Shown here piece after piece: positions 46,949 to 54,741 of a stretch of 64,000 nt of DNA. Positions within the stretch are counted from its first letter, which is position 1; each line of letters begins with the position of its first letter. Both the position numbers and the translations under genes were made by a program. Source of the stretch: Planctomycetota bacterium (GTDB taxonomy: Bacteria; Planctomycetota; Phycisphaerae; Phycisphaerales; Phycisphaeraceae); NCBI GenBank assembly GCA_021413865.1, contig JAIOPN010000024.1:43522-107521 (forward strand). Reading direction: 5' to 3'. The notes under the pieces were generated by a model, which had not been told where the DNA came from, ran no database searches, and worked only from the letters and a program-made list of their open reading frames with translations.

Positions 46949-47830
46949 ATGACCGAGTTCTGGCACTCCATCGCGCCCGTCATTCCCGCAGGCATCGCAC
47001 CGTGGTGGTACTACTTCTGCGTCGGCAGTGCCGTGCTCATCGTCGGCATCAGCAAGGCCGGCTTCGGCGGCGGCGTGGGCGTGCTGGCGATCCCGGTCAT
47101 GGCCCTGGTCGTCGGCGGGCCGCACATGCTGGGCATGGTCCTGCCGATCCTCATCGCCTGCGACATCTTCAGCAACCTGCACCACATCGGCCACTACGAC
47201 TGGGGCAAGCTCCGCTGGCTCCTGCCGGGCATCGTCATCGGCATCGCCATCGGCACCATCATTCTCTGGCTCATGAGCGGCCAGCGCCCCGAGTCCTTCG
47301 ACCGCACCACCAACGGCATCATCGGCGGCTTCTGCCTCATCGTCGTCCTGATGCAGGTCATCCGTCTGCTGGGGCGAGAGATTCCCATGTTCCCGCCGCA
47401 CCCCGCCTCCGCGACAGCGGTCGGCTGCATCTCGGGCATCATCTCCACGCTCAACAACGGCGCAGGCCCGCTCGTCACCGTCTATCTCCTCCAGGAAAAG
47501 CTCGAAAAACGCAAGCTCGTCGGCACCCTGCTGCTCTATTTCATCATCGGCAACACGCTCAAGCTCCCGACGTACCTCTTCCTGCCCATGGCCGACGGGC
47601 AAACGCTCATCAACGCCAGCACCCTGCACGACTCCGTCTGGTTCATCCCTCTTATCCCCATCGGCACCCTGATGGGCGCATGGATGCACCACCGCGTCCC
47701 CGAGAAACCCTTCGCCGCCATCATGTATGTCGCTACCGGGATTGCCGCACTCGACCTGCTCTGTAAGGCCTTCTGGCTCTATTCCATGTTCGACTCCAGG
47801 CTTTGGGGCCTGCTGTTCCACTCGGCGTAA
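46949..47830 (+). CDS. TauE/SafE-family permease
   Basis: A 293-aa membrane protein with about eight helices in the two-fold TauE/SafE pattern. Conserved blocks are VLIVGISKAGFGGGVGVLAIPVMAL (around 30-54) and AVGCISGIISTLNNGAGPLVTVYLL (around 155-179), the paired repeats. Family members export or import sulfite, sulfoacetate or other organosulfur anions. Its direction and substrate are unknown; cysH elsewhere in the window shows sulfate assimilation but is not linked. It precedes the ASCH-NadC gene by 34 nt. Confidence 0.88.
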   Translation: MTEFWHSIAPVIPAGIAPWWYYFCVGSAVLIVGISKAGFGGGVGVLAIPVMALVVGGPHMLGMVLPILIACDIFSNLHHIGHYDWGKLRWLLPGIVIGIAIGTIILWLMSGQRPESFDRTTNGIIGGFCLIVVLMQVIRLLGREIPMFPPHPASATAVGCISGIISTLNNGAGPLVTVYLLQEKLEKRKLVGTLLLYFIIGNTLKLPTYLFLPMADGQTLINASTLHDSVWFIPLIPIGTLMGAWMHHRVPEKPFAAIMYVATGIAALDLLCKAFWLYSMFDSRLWGLLFHSA

Positions 47831-47846
47831 TGCCGGATCATCCGCC

Positions 47847-47852
47847 TACAAT
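47847..47852 (+). promoter_or_regulatory. -10-like TACAAT 12 nt before the ASCH-NadC gene
   Basis: TACAAT is separated from the ATG at 47865 by 12 nt. This is the longest gap in the group and may give a short leader of about 5 nt. Confidence 0.35.
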
Positions 47853-47864
47853 CCGCCGCCAGCC

Positions 47865-49202
47865 ATGACCGCCCACGTCGCCATCCTGTTGCCGCACTAC
47901 ATCCGCCTGATCCTCGGCGGCAAGAAGACCATCGAGTCACGCCTGACCCTCTCGCCGCGCCCGCCCTACTGCGCGATCGCCCCCGGCGACCGCATCTACT
48001 TCAAGGCCTCCGGCGGGCCGTTCATGGCGACCGCCGTCGCGGACCGCGTCGAGTTCCACGAGGACCTCACGCCGACAAAGGTTGACGCCCTCAAACGCAA
48101 GCACAACAAGTCCGTCCGCGGCGACGATGCCTTCTGGCAACTGAAGCGCGACAGCCGCTACGCCACCTTCGTCACGCTGCGCGAGGTAAAGCCGATCACG
48201 AACGCCGACGCGCCCAAAATTGCACCATCCCGCGGCATCGCGTGGTTCGTTCTCAGAGACGATGGCCAAAATAAATCAATCCCCGCTCCCGCCAAACCCC
48301 ACGTGACACTGCCCGCCCCCCGGCTTTCTGATTTCATCACCTACGACCGGCTCACCCAGATCATCCGTGAGTCACGCAACGAAGACCTCGGCCCGCGCCA
48401 CGACGACATCACCTCACGCCTCCTCGTGCCCGAGTCCCGCGCCGGATCGGCGGTGATGCGATCACGGGCCGTCGGCGTGCTCAGCGGCGCCGCCCTGCTC
48501 ACCGACATCGCTGGCACCTACGACCCCAACGTCCGCGTTGAATCCTTTCTGAACGACGGCTCACCGCTCGGCCCCGGTGCCGACGTCGCCCGCTTCTCCG
48601 GCCCGCTCCGCTCCATCCTCGCCATCGAGCGGGTCGCCCTGAACTTCTGCACGCACCTCTCGGGCATCGCCTCCGCGACCCGCCGCTTCGTGGACGAGGT
48701 CGCCGGGACGAAGGCGAAAATCTACGACACCCGCAAGACCCACCCGGGGCTGCGGGAGCTGGAAAAATACGCCGTTGCCTGTGGCGGCGGGTGTTCGCAC
48801 CGCATGGGGCTTTTCGATGCCGTGCTGGTGAAGGACAACCACCTCGCGCATGTGCCGCTGGGGAAACTGGCGTCGGCGCTGCGCTCCATGGTGGTGCAGG
48901 CGAGGCTCTGCGCCCCACCGCCCAAGTTCGTGATGATCGAGGTGGACACGCTCGCGCAGCTGCGCGAGGTGCTGACCACCGGACCGGACATCGTGCTGCT
49001 GGACAACATGGACGTGCCGACGATCCGCCGGGCCGTGGAGCTCCGTGACCGTACCGCCCCGCACATCGAGCTCGAGGTGAGTGGCGGCGTCCGGCTGAAA
49101 AGCGTGCGCGGCTTCGCCAAGACCGGCGTGGACCGCATCTCGGTCGGCGCGCTAACACACTCGGCGCCGGCGCTCGACCTGGGATTGGACATCGACGCAT
49201 GA
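47865..49202 (+). CDS. nadC: ASCH-domain fusion to quinolinate phosphoribosyltransferase
   Basis: A 445-aa two-domain protein. Residues about 1-135 form an ASCH-like domain: ILLPHYIRLILGGKKTIESRLT, GDRIYFKASGGPF and YATFVTLREV follow the family layout. After a Pro-rich linker, residues about 155-445 are NadC: EDLGPRHDDITSRLLVP, FCTHLSGIATATRRFV-like block, KIYDTRKTHPGLRELEKYAV, GGGCSHRMGLFDAVLVKDNHL and IELEVSGGV. NadC makes nicotinate mononucleotide from quinolinate and PRPP. ASCH domains bind RNA or modified nucleosides, and some are hydrolases. The frame is continuous with no internal start likely. birA overlaps its end by 4 nt (ATGA). A fused ASCH is unusual for NadC. Confidence 0.88.
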   Translation: MTAHVAILLPHYIRLILGGKKTIESRLTLSPRPPYCAIAPGDRIYFKASGGPFMATAVADRVEFHEDLTPTKVDALKRKHNKSVRGDDAFWQLKRDSRYATFVTLREVKPITNADAPKIAPSRGIAWFVLRDDGQNKSIPAPAKPHVTLPAPRLSDFITYDRLTQIIRESRNEDLGPRHDDITSRLLVPESRAGSAVMRSRAVGVLSGAALLTDIAGTYDPNVRVESFLNDGSPLGPGADVARFSGPLRSILAIERVALNFCTHLSGIASATRRFVDEVAGTKAKIYDTRKTHPGLRELEKYAVACGGGCSHRMGLFDAVLVKDNHLAHVPLGKLASALRSMVVQARLCAPPPKFVMIEVDTLAQLREVLTTGPDIVLLDNMDVPTIRRAVELRDRTAPHIELEVSGGVRLKSVRGFAKTGVDRISVGALTHSAPALDLGLDIDA

Positions 49203-50215
49203 GCGGATCGGCCATCATCCACGCCCCGCTGCTCGACGCGCTGCTCCACAGAACGGAACCCATCGCCCGCGAGTCGCTGACCGCAGCAATCGGCCTGCGT
49301 GGCATGGAACTGCTGCAAGAGCTCCGCAGGCTCGCCGACGCCGGCTGCGTCATCGAGGAGCACCCCCAGCACGGCCTGACGCTGCTCGAAACCGGGCTGG
49401 GCGCGTGGGAGGATTACCTCCGCTGGCGTTGCCCGCTCGCCGCAGGTGAACAGCCGCGGCGCGTCGAGGTGTACCGCACCACGGGCAGCACGCAGGACCG
49501 CGCCCGCGCTCTGGTTGAATCGCTGGGACGCGCGGCGCACGGCGCGGTTATCGTCGCAGACGAGCAGACCGCCGGCCGTGGGCGATTGGGAAGGCGGTGG
49601 GTCGCGCCGCCGGGCAAGGCCGTGACGTTCACGATGGTCAATATCGCCGCGCCGGGCGATGGGCGCGTGTCGGTGGACCACCACATGTTCGCCACCGCCG
49701 TCGCCGTGGCGCGAGCGGCCGAGGCGGTCACGCGGCCCTCGCCGATCGACGCACGCATTAAGTGGCCCAACGACGTCATGTGCGACGGGCGTAAACTCGC
49801 GGGAATCCTCGTCGAGACATTCTCGCGGAGCGGCAACAACGGCACACCGATCCACGCGGCGATCATCGGCGTCGGGGTCAACGTCTCCGTGGAACCCGGC
49901 GACGTGAGCGACCCCGCCCTGCGTGACCGGCTCACCAGCCTCGTGATACTCGGCCACCGGGTCGATCGCCTGCGCGTCCTGGCGGGGTGCGTCGGTCACA
50001 TTGGCGCGGCACTCGCTGCGTCACCCCACGCGGAGCTTGTCGCCGAGTGGAAACGGCGGTGCACGATCCCGTCACGCCGCATGGAGTGGGAGTCGGACGG
50101 CCGACGCATCCACGGCCACGTCATCGACCTGGACCCGTACGACGGCCTGATCGTCCGCACCGACAGCGGCGCGACAATCCACCTGCCCGCCGCGACAACG
50201 ACGGTGATCGGGTGA
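49199..50215 (+). CDS. birA: Bifunctional biotin ligase / biotin operon repressor
   Basis: A 338-aa BirA. The N-terminal winged helix (5-65) is followed by the ligase domain: YRTTGSTQDRA (around 95), the ATP/biotinyl-AMP loop AGRGRLGRRW (around 125-134), KWPNDVMCDGRKLAGILVE (around 183-201) and IIGVGVNV. A C-terminal SH3-like domain (about 285-338) ends the chain. It attaches biotin to carboxylases and may repress biotin genes through its HTH. It overlaps nadC by 4 nt. Confidence 0.93.
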   Translation: MSGSAIIHAPLLDALLHRTEPIARESLTAAIGLRGMELLQELRRLADAGCVIEEHPQHGLTLLETGLGAWEDYLRWRCPLAAGEQPRRVEVYRTTGSTQDRARALVESLGRAAHGAVIVADEQTAGRGRLGRRWVAPPGKAVTFTMVNIAAPGDGRVSVDHHMFATAVAVARAAEAVTRPSPIDARIKWPNDVMCDGRKLAGILVETFSRSGNNGTPIHAAIIGVGVNVSVEPGDVSDPALRDRLTSLVILGHRVDRLRVLAGCVGHIGAALAASPHAELVAEWKRRCTIPSRRMEWESDGRRIHGHVIDLDPYDGLIVRTDSGATIHLPAATTTVIG

Positions 50216-50231
50216 AGATAAAGAGTAGCGA

Positions 50232-50247
50232 TAAGCCGCGAGCGGCT
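50232..50247. repeat. 16-bp palindromic repeat, copy A
   Basis: TAAGCCGCGAGCGGCT, identical on the other strand to 53434-53449. It lies just upstream of the -10 of the small zinc-ribbon gene at 50268. Confidence 0.6.
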
Positions 50248-50256
50248 TGACGGGGA

Positions 50257-50262
50257 TACCAT
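50257..50262 (+). promoter_or_regulatory. -10-like TACCAT 5 nt before a GTG start
   Basis: TACCAT, then CAGGC, then the GTG at 50268. Leaderless-type arrangement with a GTG start. Confidence 0.4.
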
Positions 50263-50267
50263 CAGGC

Positions 50268-50486
50268 GTGGTGGACTTGCTCTTCATCGTCGTGTTCGGT
50301 GTGTTCACCCTCATCCCGTTGACGCTTGTCGTGTGGCTGCTGGTGTTCGCGGCGCGACGGGCGACCCGAGCGATCAACCAGTGCAAGGCGTGCGGGTACG
50401 ACCTCCACAGCCTGGGTGATCGCCGTGAGTGCCCGGAGTGCGGCCGGCCGTTTCAGGTGAACCAGAATGGGGACGTGGTGAGTTGA
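50268..50486 (+). CDS. Small membrane protein with CGYDL zinc ribbon
   Basis: A 72-aa protein. One transmembrane helix (about 3-26) is followed by a basic stretch and a zinc ribbon CKACGYDL...RECPECGRPF (about residues 36-60), the form common in planctomycete small proteins. The four cysteines are intact, unlike the remnant at 28716. GTG 50268 is chosen because it lies 5 nt after TACCAT; a TTG at 50247 would add seven residues. No partner is known. Confidence 0.6.
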   Translation: MVDLLFIVVFGVFTLIPLTLVVWLLVFAARRATRAINQCKACGYDLHSLGDRRECPECGRPFQVNQNGDVVS

Positions 50487-50519
50487 GGAAGGGAGAAGAG
50501 AAGACGCCAAGCCGCACGG

Positions 50520-51677
50520 TTAGGCCTTGGCAAGTTCGAGCAGCAGGTCGAGGCCGCGGTCGAGCATCTTCTCGTCGCAGGCGTAGCTGATGCGGAAGTG
50601 CGTGTCGCGTGAACTGAAAACGGAACCGGGGATGATCAGCAGCCCGCGTGCGACGGCCTTATCGACGAACTGCGACGCGCTGAGCCCCAGCCGATCGGGC
50701 ACCTTCGGGAAGGCGTAGAACGCACCGCCGGGGGTTGTCACCTCATAAGCACCGCGCAACCGCTCGACGACGCGGTCTCGCTTGCGGCGGTACTGCTCGA
50801 CAAATTGCGACATGTCCATGTCCAACGCCAAGACGCCTGCGACCTGCGCCATCGACGGGGCACAGACGAAGGAGTATTGCTGGAGCTTGGTCATCTGCTC
50901 GATGATCGCCTTTGGCCCGACGGCGTAGCCCAGCCGCCAGCCGGTCATGCCGTAGGTCTTGGAGAACCCGCGGAGCAGCAGCAGGTTGGGCGAGAACGAC
51001 GCCGGCGACGGGCAGCGCATCCGGCCGTCGGCGCGGTGGACCTTCTCGTAGCAGAACTCGTCGTAGATCTCATCGGACAGCAGCAGCACGTTGTGCATCT
51101 CCGCCAGCGCGACCAGGTCGCGGCAGACGTCCTCCCCCGCCACAACGCCCGTCGGGTTCGAGGGGGAGTTGAAGAGGATCATCTTCGTGCGCGGGGTGAT
51201 GTGCGGCGCGATCCGCTCGGCGGTGGTCTGGAAATCGGGGTAGGTATCGACATAGACCGCCTTGCCGCCCGCGAGGGTGACGAGGTGGCGGTACATGACG
51301 AAGTACGGGTCGGGGATGATGACCTCGTCGCCCGGTCCGACGCAGGTCATGATCGCGAGCATCAGCCCGCCCGAGACGCCGGACGTGACGAGAGTGCCGA
51401 AGCCCGCGGACTTCCACCCCGGGAACTCCTCCCCGACCACCCGCGTGACCTTGTTGAACAACTCTGCGGCGCCCTGCGTGACCGTGTAGCGGTTCATGCC
51501 ACGGCGGATGGCGTCGATCGCGGCATCCTTCACCACGTCGGGCACGTCGAAGTGCGGCTGACCGATCGAGAGATTGATCGGGTCCTTGAGCTTGGCGGCC
51601 AGATCGAAGACGCGGCGGATGCCCGAGGCGTCGATGGCGTGGAGACGATCGGTAATGAAACGATCGGGGGTGAACAT
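50520..51677 (-). CDS. Class I/II pyridoxal-phosphate aminotransferase
   Basis: A 385-aa fold-type I aminotransferase. The PLP lysine is in LLRGFSKTYGMTGWRLGYAVGP (around residue 237), NSPSNPTGVV holds the phosphate-side asparagine, and SDEIYDEFCYEK the aspartate. Likely aspartate or alanine aminotransferase-like, but the specificity is not decided. ATG 51677 is preferred over TTG 51683. It stands 133 nt downstream of the small basic protein gene on the same strand. Confidence 0.9.
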   Translation of the reverse strand: MFTPDRFITDRLHAIDASGIRRVFDLAAKLKDPINLSIGQPHFDVPDVVKDAAIDAIRRGMNRYTVTQGAAELFNKVTRVVGEEFPGWKSAGFGTLVTSGVSGGLMLAIMTCVGPGDEVIIPDPYFVMYRHLVTLAGGKAVYVDTYPDFQTTAERIAPHITPRTKMILFNSPSNPTGVVAGEDVCRDLVALAEMHNVLLLSDEIYDEFCYEKVHRADGRMRCPSPASFSPNLLLLRGFSKTYGMTGWRLGYAVGPKAIIEQMTKLQQYSFVCAPSMAQVAGVLALDMDMSQFVEQYRRKRDRVVERLRGAYEVTTPGGAFYAFPKVPDRLGLSASQFVDKAVARGLLIIPGSVFSSRDTHFRISYACDEKMLDRGLDLLLELAKA

Positions 51678-51817
51678 GGTCAAGAACCGTTACCCGGACG
51701 CGTCGCGCCGTGAACAAAACAAACTACGACAGATAGCCGAGGGTGATCGGTTCACGCCGACAGCCGTTCGCGGATGCCACGGCGCGGCGTCTGATGACCC
51801 ACGGGGATCGCAATCAA

Positions 51818-52153
51818 TTACTTCTTCGCGGCGCCCTTGGCGGCGGGAGCGGCTGCCTTGGCGGGTGCGGCGCCCTTGGCGGGGGCTGCGCCCTTGGCGG
51901 GGGCTGCGCCCTTCGCGGCGGGTGCGCCGGCGGCGGGTGCCGCCGCCGCGGCTGCGGCGTCGGCGGGCTTGGCGGCGGCCTTGCCGCCTGCCTTGGCCTT
52001 GCGGTTGCCGACCTTCAGCAGGCCCAGCGGCGTCCCGCTGGTCGTGTCGAACTTGCCGCGCTCCGCCAACTTGGCGATGCGTTCGGCGCGCGACAGCACG
52101 TTGCGGTGGCGGCTCAGCGAGGCGGCGGTCTTGAGGCTTCGGTCCATGCTCAT
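51818..52153 (-). CDS. PVC-type small basic protein with Lys/Ala/Pro-rich tail
   Basis: A 111-aa basic protein. The N-terminal 55 residues match the small basic protein family restricted to the Verrucomicrobia/Chlamydiae/Planctomycetes group (MSMDRSLKTAASLSRHRNVL, then SRAERIAKLAERGKFD, GTPLGLLKVG). The usual short Lys tail is replaced by about 50 residues of alternating KGAAPA units, resembling histone H1-type tails. The family is thought to be ribosome-associated or nucleic-acid binding, without proof. ATG 52153 overlaps the stop of the SPOR-like gene (ATGA); AGGGA lies 7 nt upstream. Strong support for the phylum assignment. Confidence 0.85.
   Translation of the reverse strand: MSMDRSLKTAASLSRHRNVLSRAERIAKLAERGKFDTTSGTPLGLLKVGNRKAKAGGKAAAKPADAAAAAAAPAAGAPAAKGAAPAKGAAPAKGAAPAKAAAPAAKGAAKK
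51870..51913. repeat. Tandem 18-bp repeat encoding KGAAPA units
   Basis: The 18-nt unit GCGCCCTTGGCGGGGGCT occurs twice in full (51870-51887, 51888-51905) and then in part. It lies in the small basic protein tail, so unit number probably varies by slippage. Confidence 0.7.
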
Positions 52154-52956
52154 GGTGTATTCCCTGTCTTGGTGCGTCGGCCGGTGTCGGCCTCGTATTT
52201 CGTCGGGTACATGTCCGCCAGGTCGGTGGCGCCCTTGTTCTGCGATTTCCACAACCGGCCCAGGCGGCGCAATTCCTTCTCGTAATCACGTCGCGCGGCG
52301 CTGGCCAACTGTTCGGGTGCGAAGCCCTTGAGGGCCACGACCTGAAAAGACCGGCCATTATGCGCCGGAATGACCTCGACATCAACCCCGTTGGCCGCGA
52401 GGAACTGGGCCAGCCGGTCCAATTCCTGGCGATTCCCGCCGGTGGTCAGAATGAAGTAATTCGTCGCATCCTTGCGTCGCTCGGTGGATGCGACCGTGGC
52501 GGGTGCGGGCTGCGGAGGGGGTGTTGTCGTGCGTGTGCCGATGGAGGGAGCTGCGCCGACACGATTTGAAGGCGTGGCGGTAGCGGGCGTGGCGCCATTG
52601 CCGCCGGTCGCCGCGGCAAGCGCCGCCTGCTGGTCACGCACGCTCTCATCTTCGCCCGTCTTCGCGGTGCGATACCCGATCGAGTAGCCGACGAAATAAG
52701 CCAGGATCACCACGCCCAGCGCCACCACGCACGCAAACGCCACCACGCCGCGCGGCAGCCTGAGGATGATCGGCGCCCCCTTGTGCCATGCCTGCGTCGG
52801 TGGTGCGTCACCGGCACGGGGCGGCGGCGCCGTCGGGGCGCGAGAGACCAGCGTCGGCGCTGCGGGGGCCGGCCCGGGCGCGGCTGCGGCGCCCTTGTGT
52901 CCGGCACTCCCCATCACTTCATACGGCGGCATCAGGTTGCGGCGGCGTCGAATCAT
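52150..52956 (-). CDS. Membrane-anchored SPOR-like protein
   Basis: A 268-aa protein. A Pro/Ala-rich N-terminus (15-60) is followed by a transmembrane helix (about 68-92, VVAFACVVALGVVILAYFVGYSIG), a linker and a C-terminal domain (about 160-235, NYFILTTGGNRQELDRLAQFLAANGVDVEVIPAHNGRSFQVVAL). The C-terminal domain resembles SPOR folds but is not certain; SPOR domains bind denuded peptidoglycan. ATG 52956 is preferred over 53022 because TAGGAT ends 7 nt upstream. Its stop overlaps the start of the small basic protein gene (ATGA), a surprising coupling. Confidence 0.65.
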   Translation of the reverse strand: MIRRRRNLMPPYEVMGSAGHKGAAAAPGPAPAAPTLVSRAPTAPPPRAGDAPPTQAWHKGAPIILRLPRGVVAFACVVALGVVILAYFVGYSIGYRTAKTGEDESVRDQQAALAAATGGNGATPATATPSNRVGAAPSIGTRTTTPPPQPAPATVASTERRKDATNYFILTTGGNRQELDRLAQFLAANGVDVEVIPAHNGRSFQVVALKGFAPEQLASAARRDYEKELRRLGRLWKSQNKGATDLADMYPTKYEADTGRRTKTGNTP

Positions 52957-52963
52957 GATCGCA

Positions 52964-52969
52964 ATCCTA
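52964..52969 (-). promoter_or_regulatory. -10-like TAGGAT 7 nt before the SPOR-like gene
   Basis: TAGGAT, then TGCGATC, then the ATG at 52956. Confidence 0.4.
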
Positions 52970-53029
52970 TCAAGTCCAGGTCGGCCCCGATCCCTCACGA
53001 AACCCGATTCTCCCGCCCGCACTCATATC

Positions 53030-53422
53030 TTATTCGCAACGCGTCGCCACCCCAATCGCGCTGGCGATCGCGTGCGTGCCGATGTGGCTGATGCTCACCC
53101 ACCACTGGTCGATCCCCAGTTCCTGCGCCACGCGCAGGCACTCGCCGTGCAGCCTCACGCTGGGGCGGCCCGACGACTCGCGCACGACCTCGGCGTCCGT
53201 CCACGCGATCCCGCCGCGCCAGCCGGTGCCCAGCACCTTCAGGATCGCCTCTTTGGCCGCGAAGCGCCCGGAGAGGTGCTCGATCGAGCGCTTCCGGTCG
53301 TCCGCGTAGGCGCGCTCGCCGGCGGTGAAGCAGCGTTCTAGAAACCGGTCGCCGTGCTCTTCGAGCATCTTCGCCACCCGGGCCGTCTCCACCATGTCGA
53401 TGCCGTGTCCCACGATCCGCAT
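53030..53422 (-). CDS. acpS: Holo-[acyl-carrier-protein] synthase
   Basis: A 130-aa phosphopantetheinyl transferase that activates acyl-carrier protein. GHGIDMVETARV (D9 region) and GRFAAKEAILKVLGTG (the E-x-x-x-K block) are the metal and CoA sites, and SISHIGTHAIASA the C-terminal motif. Length is normal. TAAGAT lies 6 nt before the ATG at 53422, and the upstream region holds palindrome copy B. It is divergent from mqnE. Confidence 0.95.
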   Translation of the reverse strand: MRIVGHGIDMVETARVAKMLEEHGDRFLERCFTAGERAYADDRKRSIEHLSGRFAAKEAILKVLGTGWRGGIAWTDAEVVRESSGRPSVRLHGECLRVAQELGIDQWWVSISHIGTHAIASAIGVATRCE

Positions 53423-53428
53423 CCGCGT

Positions 53429-53434
53429 ATCTTA
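53429..53434 (-). promoter_or_regulatory. -10-like TAAGAT 6 nt before acpS
   Basis: TAAGAT, then ACGCGG, then the acpS ATG. Its first base is shared with palindrome copy B. Confidence 0.45.
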
Positions 53435-53449
53435 GCCGCTCGCGGCTTA
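53434..53449. repeat. 16-bp palindromic repeat, copy B
   Basis: AGCCGCTCGCGGCTTA, the complement of copy A at 50232. It lies in the acpS/mqnE divergent gap and abuts the acpS -10. Confidence 0.6.
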
Positions 53450-53470
53450 GCGTCCGGCTCTTTTTCCACC

Positions 53471-53476
53471 TATCAT
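53471..53476 (+). promoter_or_regulatory. -10-like TATCAT 7 nt before mqnE
   Basis: TATCAT, then TCCCCGC, then the mqnE ATG. No Shine-Dalgarno. Confidence 0.45.
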
Positions 53477-53483
53477 TCCCCGC

Positions 53484-54647
53484 ATGGAAGCCGCCCTCCA
53501 ACCCATCGCGGACAAGGTCCACGCCGGTGAGCGTCTGTCGTTCAACGACGGCCTGACGCTCCTGAAGTCCCGCGACATCTGGGCGATCGGCCAGCTCGCC
53601 GACACCGTGCGCCGCCGCCTGCACGGCAACACCGCTTATTACAACGTCAACCGCCACCTCAACTACTCCAACGTCTGCGCCCTCTCCTGCAAGTTCTGCT
53701 CCTTCTACCGCAAGCAGCAGCCCGACGGCACACGCGACGAGGGGGCCTACGAATTCAGCGTCGAGCACATCGCCAAGTCCGCCGCCGAGGCCGCCGCGGG
53801 CGGGGCGACCGAGATGCACATCGTCGGCGGGCTGCACCCCTACCTGCCGTTCGCCTACTACACCGACATGCTCCGCGCCATCCGCGCCGCGGCGCCCAGG
53901 CTGCACATCAAGGCGTTCACCGCCGTGGAGATCGTCCACCTGGCGCGCATCTCCAAGCGCGCCCGCGACATCGCCGGCGTGCTCTCGGACCTCAAGGAGG
54001 CCGGCCTGGGCTCGCTGCCCGGCGGCGGCGCCGAGGTCTTCGACGACCGCGTCCACGACGAGGCCTTCAAGGGGAAGATCCGCTCCGACATGTGGCTGCT
54101 CGTCCACCACGAGGCGCACAAGCTGGGCCTCATGTCCAACGCCACCATCCTCTACGGCCACATCGAGTCACCCGAGGATCGCGTCAACCACTTCATCATG
54201 CTCCGCGATGCGCAGGACACCGCCATCCGCGAGAACCACCCCGGCCGGTTCCAAACCGTCATCCCCCTGCCCTTCATCCCCGACGACTCCGAGCTCGAGC
54301 ACCTGCCCGGCCCCACCGGCCTGGACGACCTGAAGATGCTCGCCGTCTCCCGCCTCATGCTCGACAATTTCCCGCACATCAAAGCGTTCTGGATCATGCA
54401 GACGCTCGAGCTCAGCCAGCTCTCGCTCCAGTTCGGCGTGGACGACATCGACGGCACCGTGGTCTGGTACGACATCACGAAAGTCGGCGGCTCCGACACG
54501 CACCAGGAGGTAACCGTCTCCACCCTCCGCCGCGCCGTCCGCGAGGCCGGCTTCGAGCCCGTCGAGCGCGACACCCTCTATCGCCGCGTCGTCCGCACGG
54601 GCGCGGATTGGCACAGCGCGGATCAGCTCCAGACCGTGAATAGCTGA
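53484..54647 (+). CDS. mqnE: Aminodeoxyfutalosine synthase
   Basis: A 387-aa radical SAM enzyme of the futalosine route to menaquinone. The cluster motif CALSCKFCSF (CX3CX2C) lies around residues 71-78. Other family blocks are NVNRHLNYSNVC, MHIVGGLHPYLPFAYYTDML and GLGSLPGGGAEVFDDRVH. The enzyme joins SAM and 3-enolpyruvylbenzoate-type substrate to make aminofutalosine. MqnA, MqnC and MqnD are not in the window. Its presence indicates anaerobic or microaerobic respiration with menaquinone made by the alternative pathway. Confidence 0.94.
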   Translation: MEAALQPIADKVHAGERLSFNDGLTLLKSRDIWAIGQLADTVRRRLHGNTAYYNVNRHLNYSNVCALSCKFCSFYRKQQPDGTRDEGAYEFSVEHIAKSAAEAAAGGATEMHIVGGLHPYLPFAYYTDMLRAIRAAAPRLHIKAFTAVEIVHLARISKRARDIAGVLSDLKEAGLGSLPGGGAEVFDDRVHDEAFKGKIRSDMWLLVHHEAHKLGLMSNATILYGHIESPEDRVNHFIMLRDAQDTAIRENHPGRFQTVIPLPFIPDDSELEHLPGPTGLDDLKMLAVSRLMLDNFPHIKAFWIMQTLELSQLSLQFGVDDIDGTVVWYDITKVGGSDTHQEVTVSTLRRAVREAGFEPVERDTLYRRVVRTGADWHSADQLQTVNS

Positions 54648-54741
54648 AGATGTTTTGACACGGAAATGTCGCGTACCAACCTCCGCGCCAGCGTCTGCGG
54701 CGTGGACCAACCGTATCTGTCGCCCCAAACAACCGCCATTT

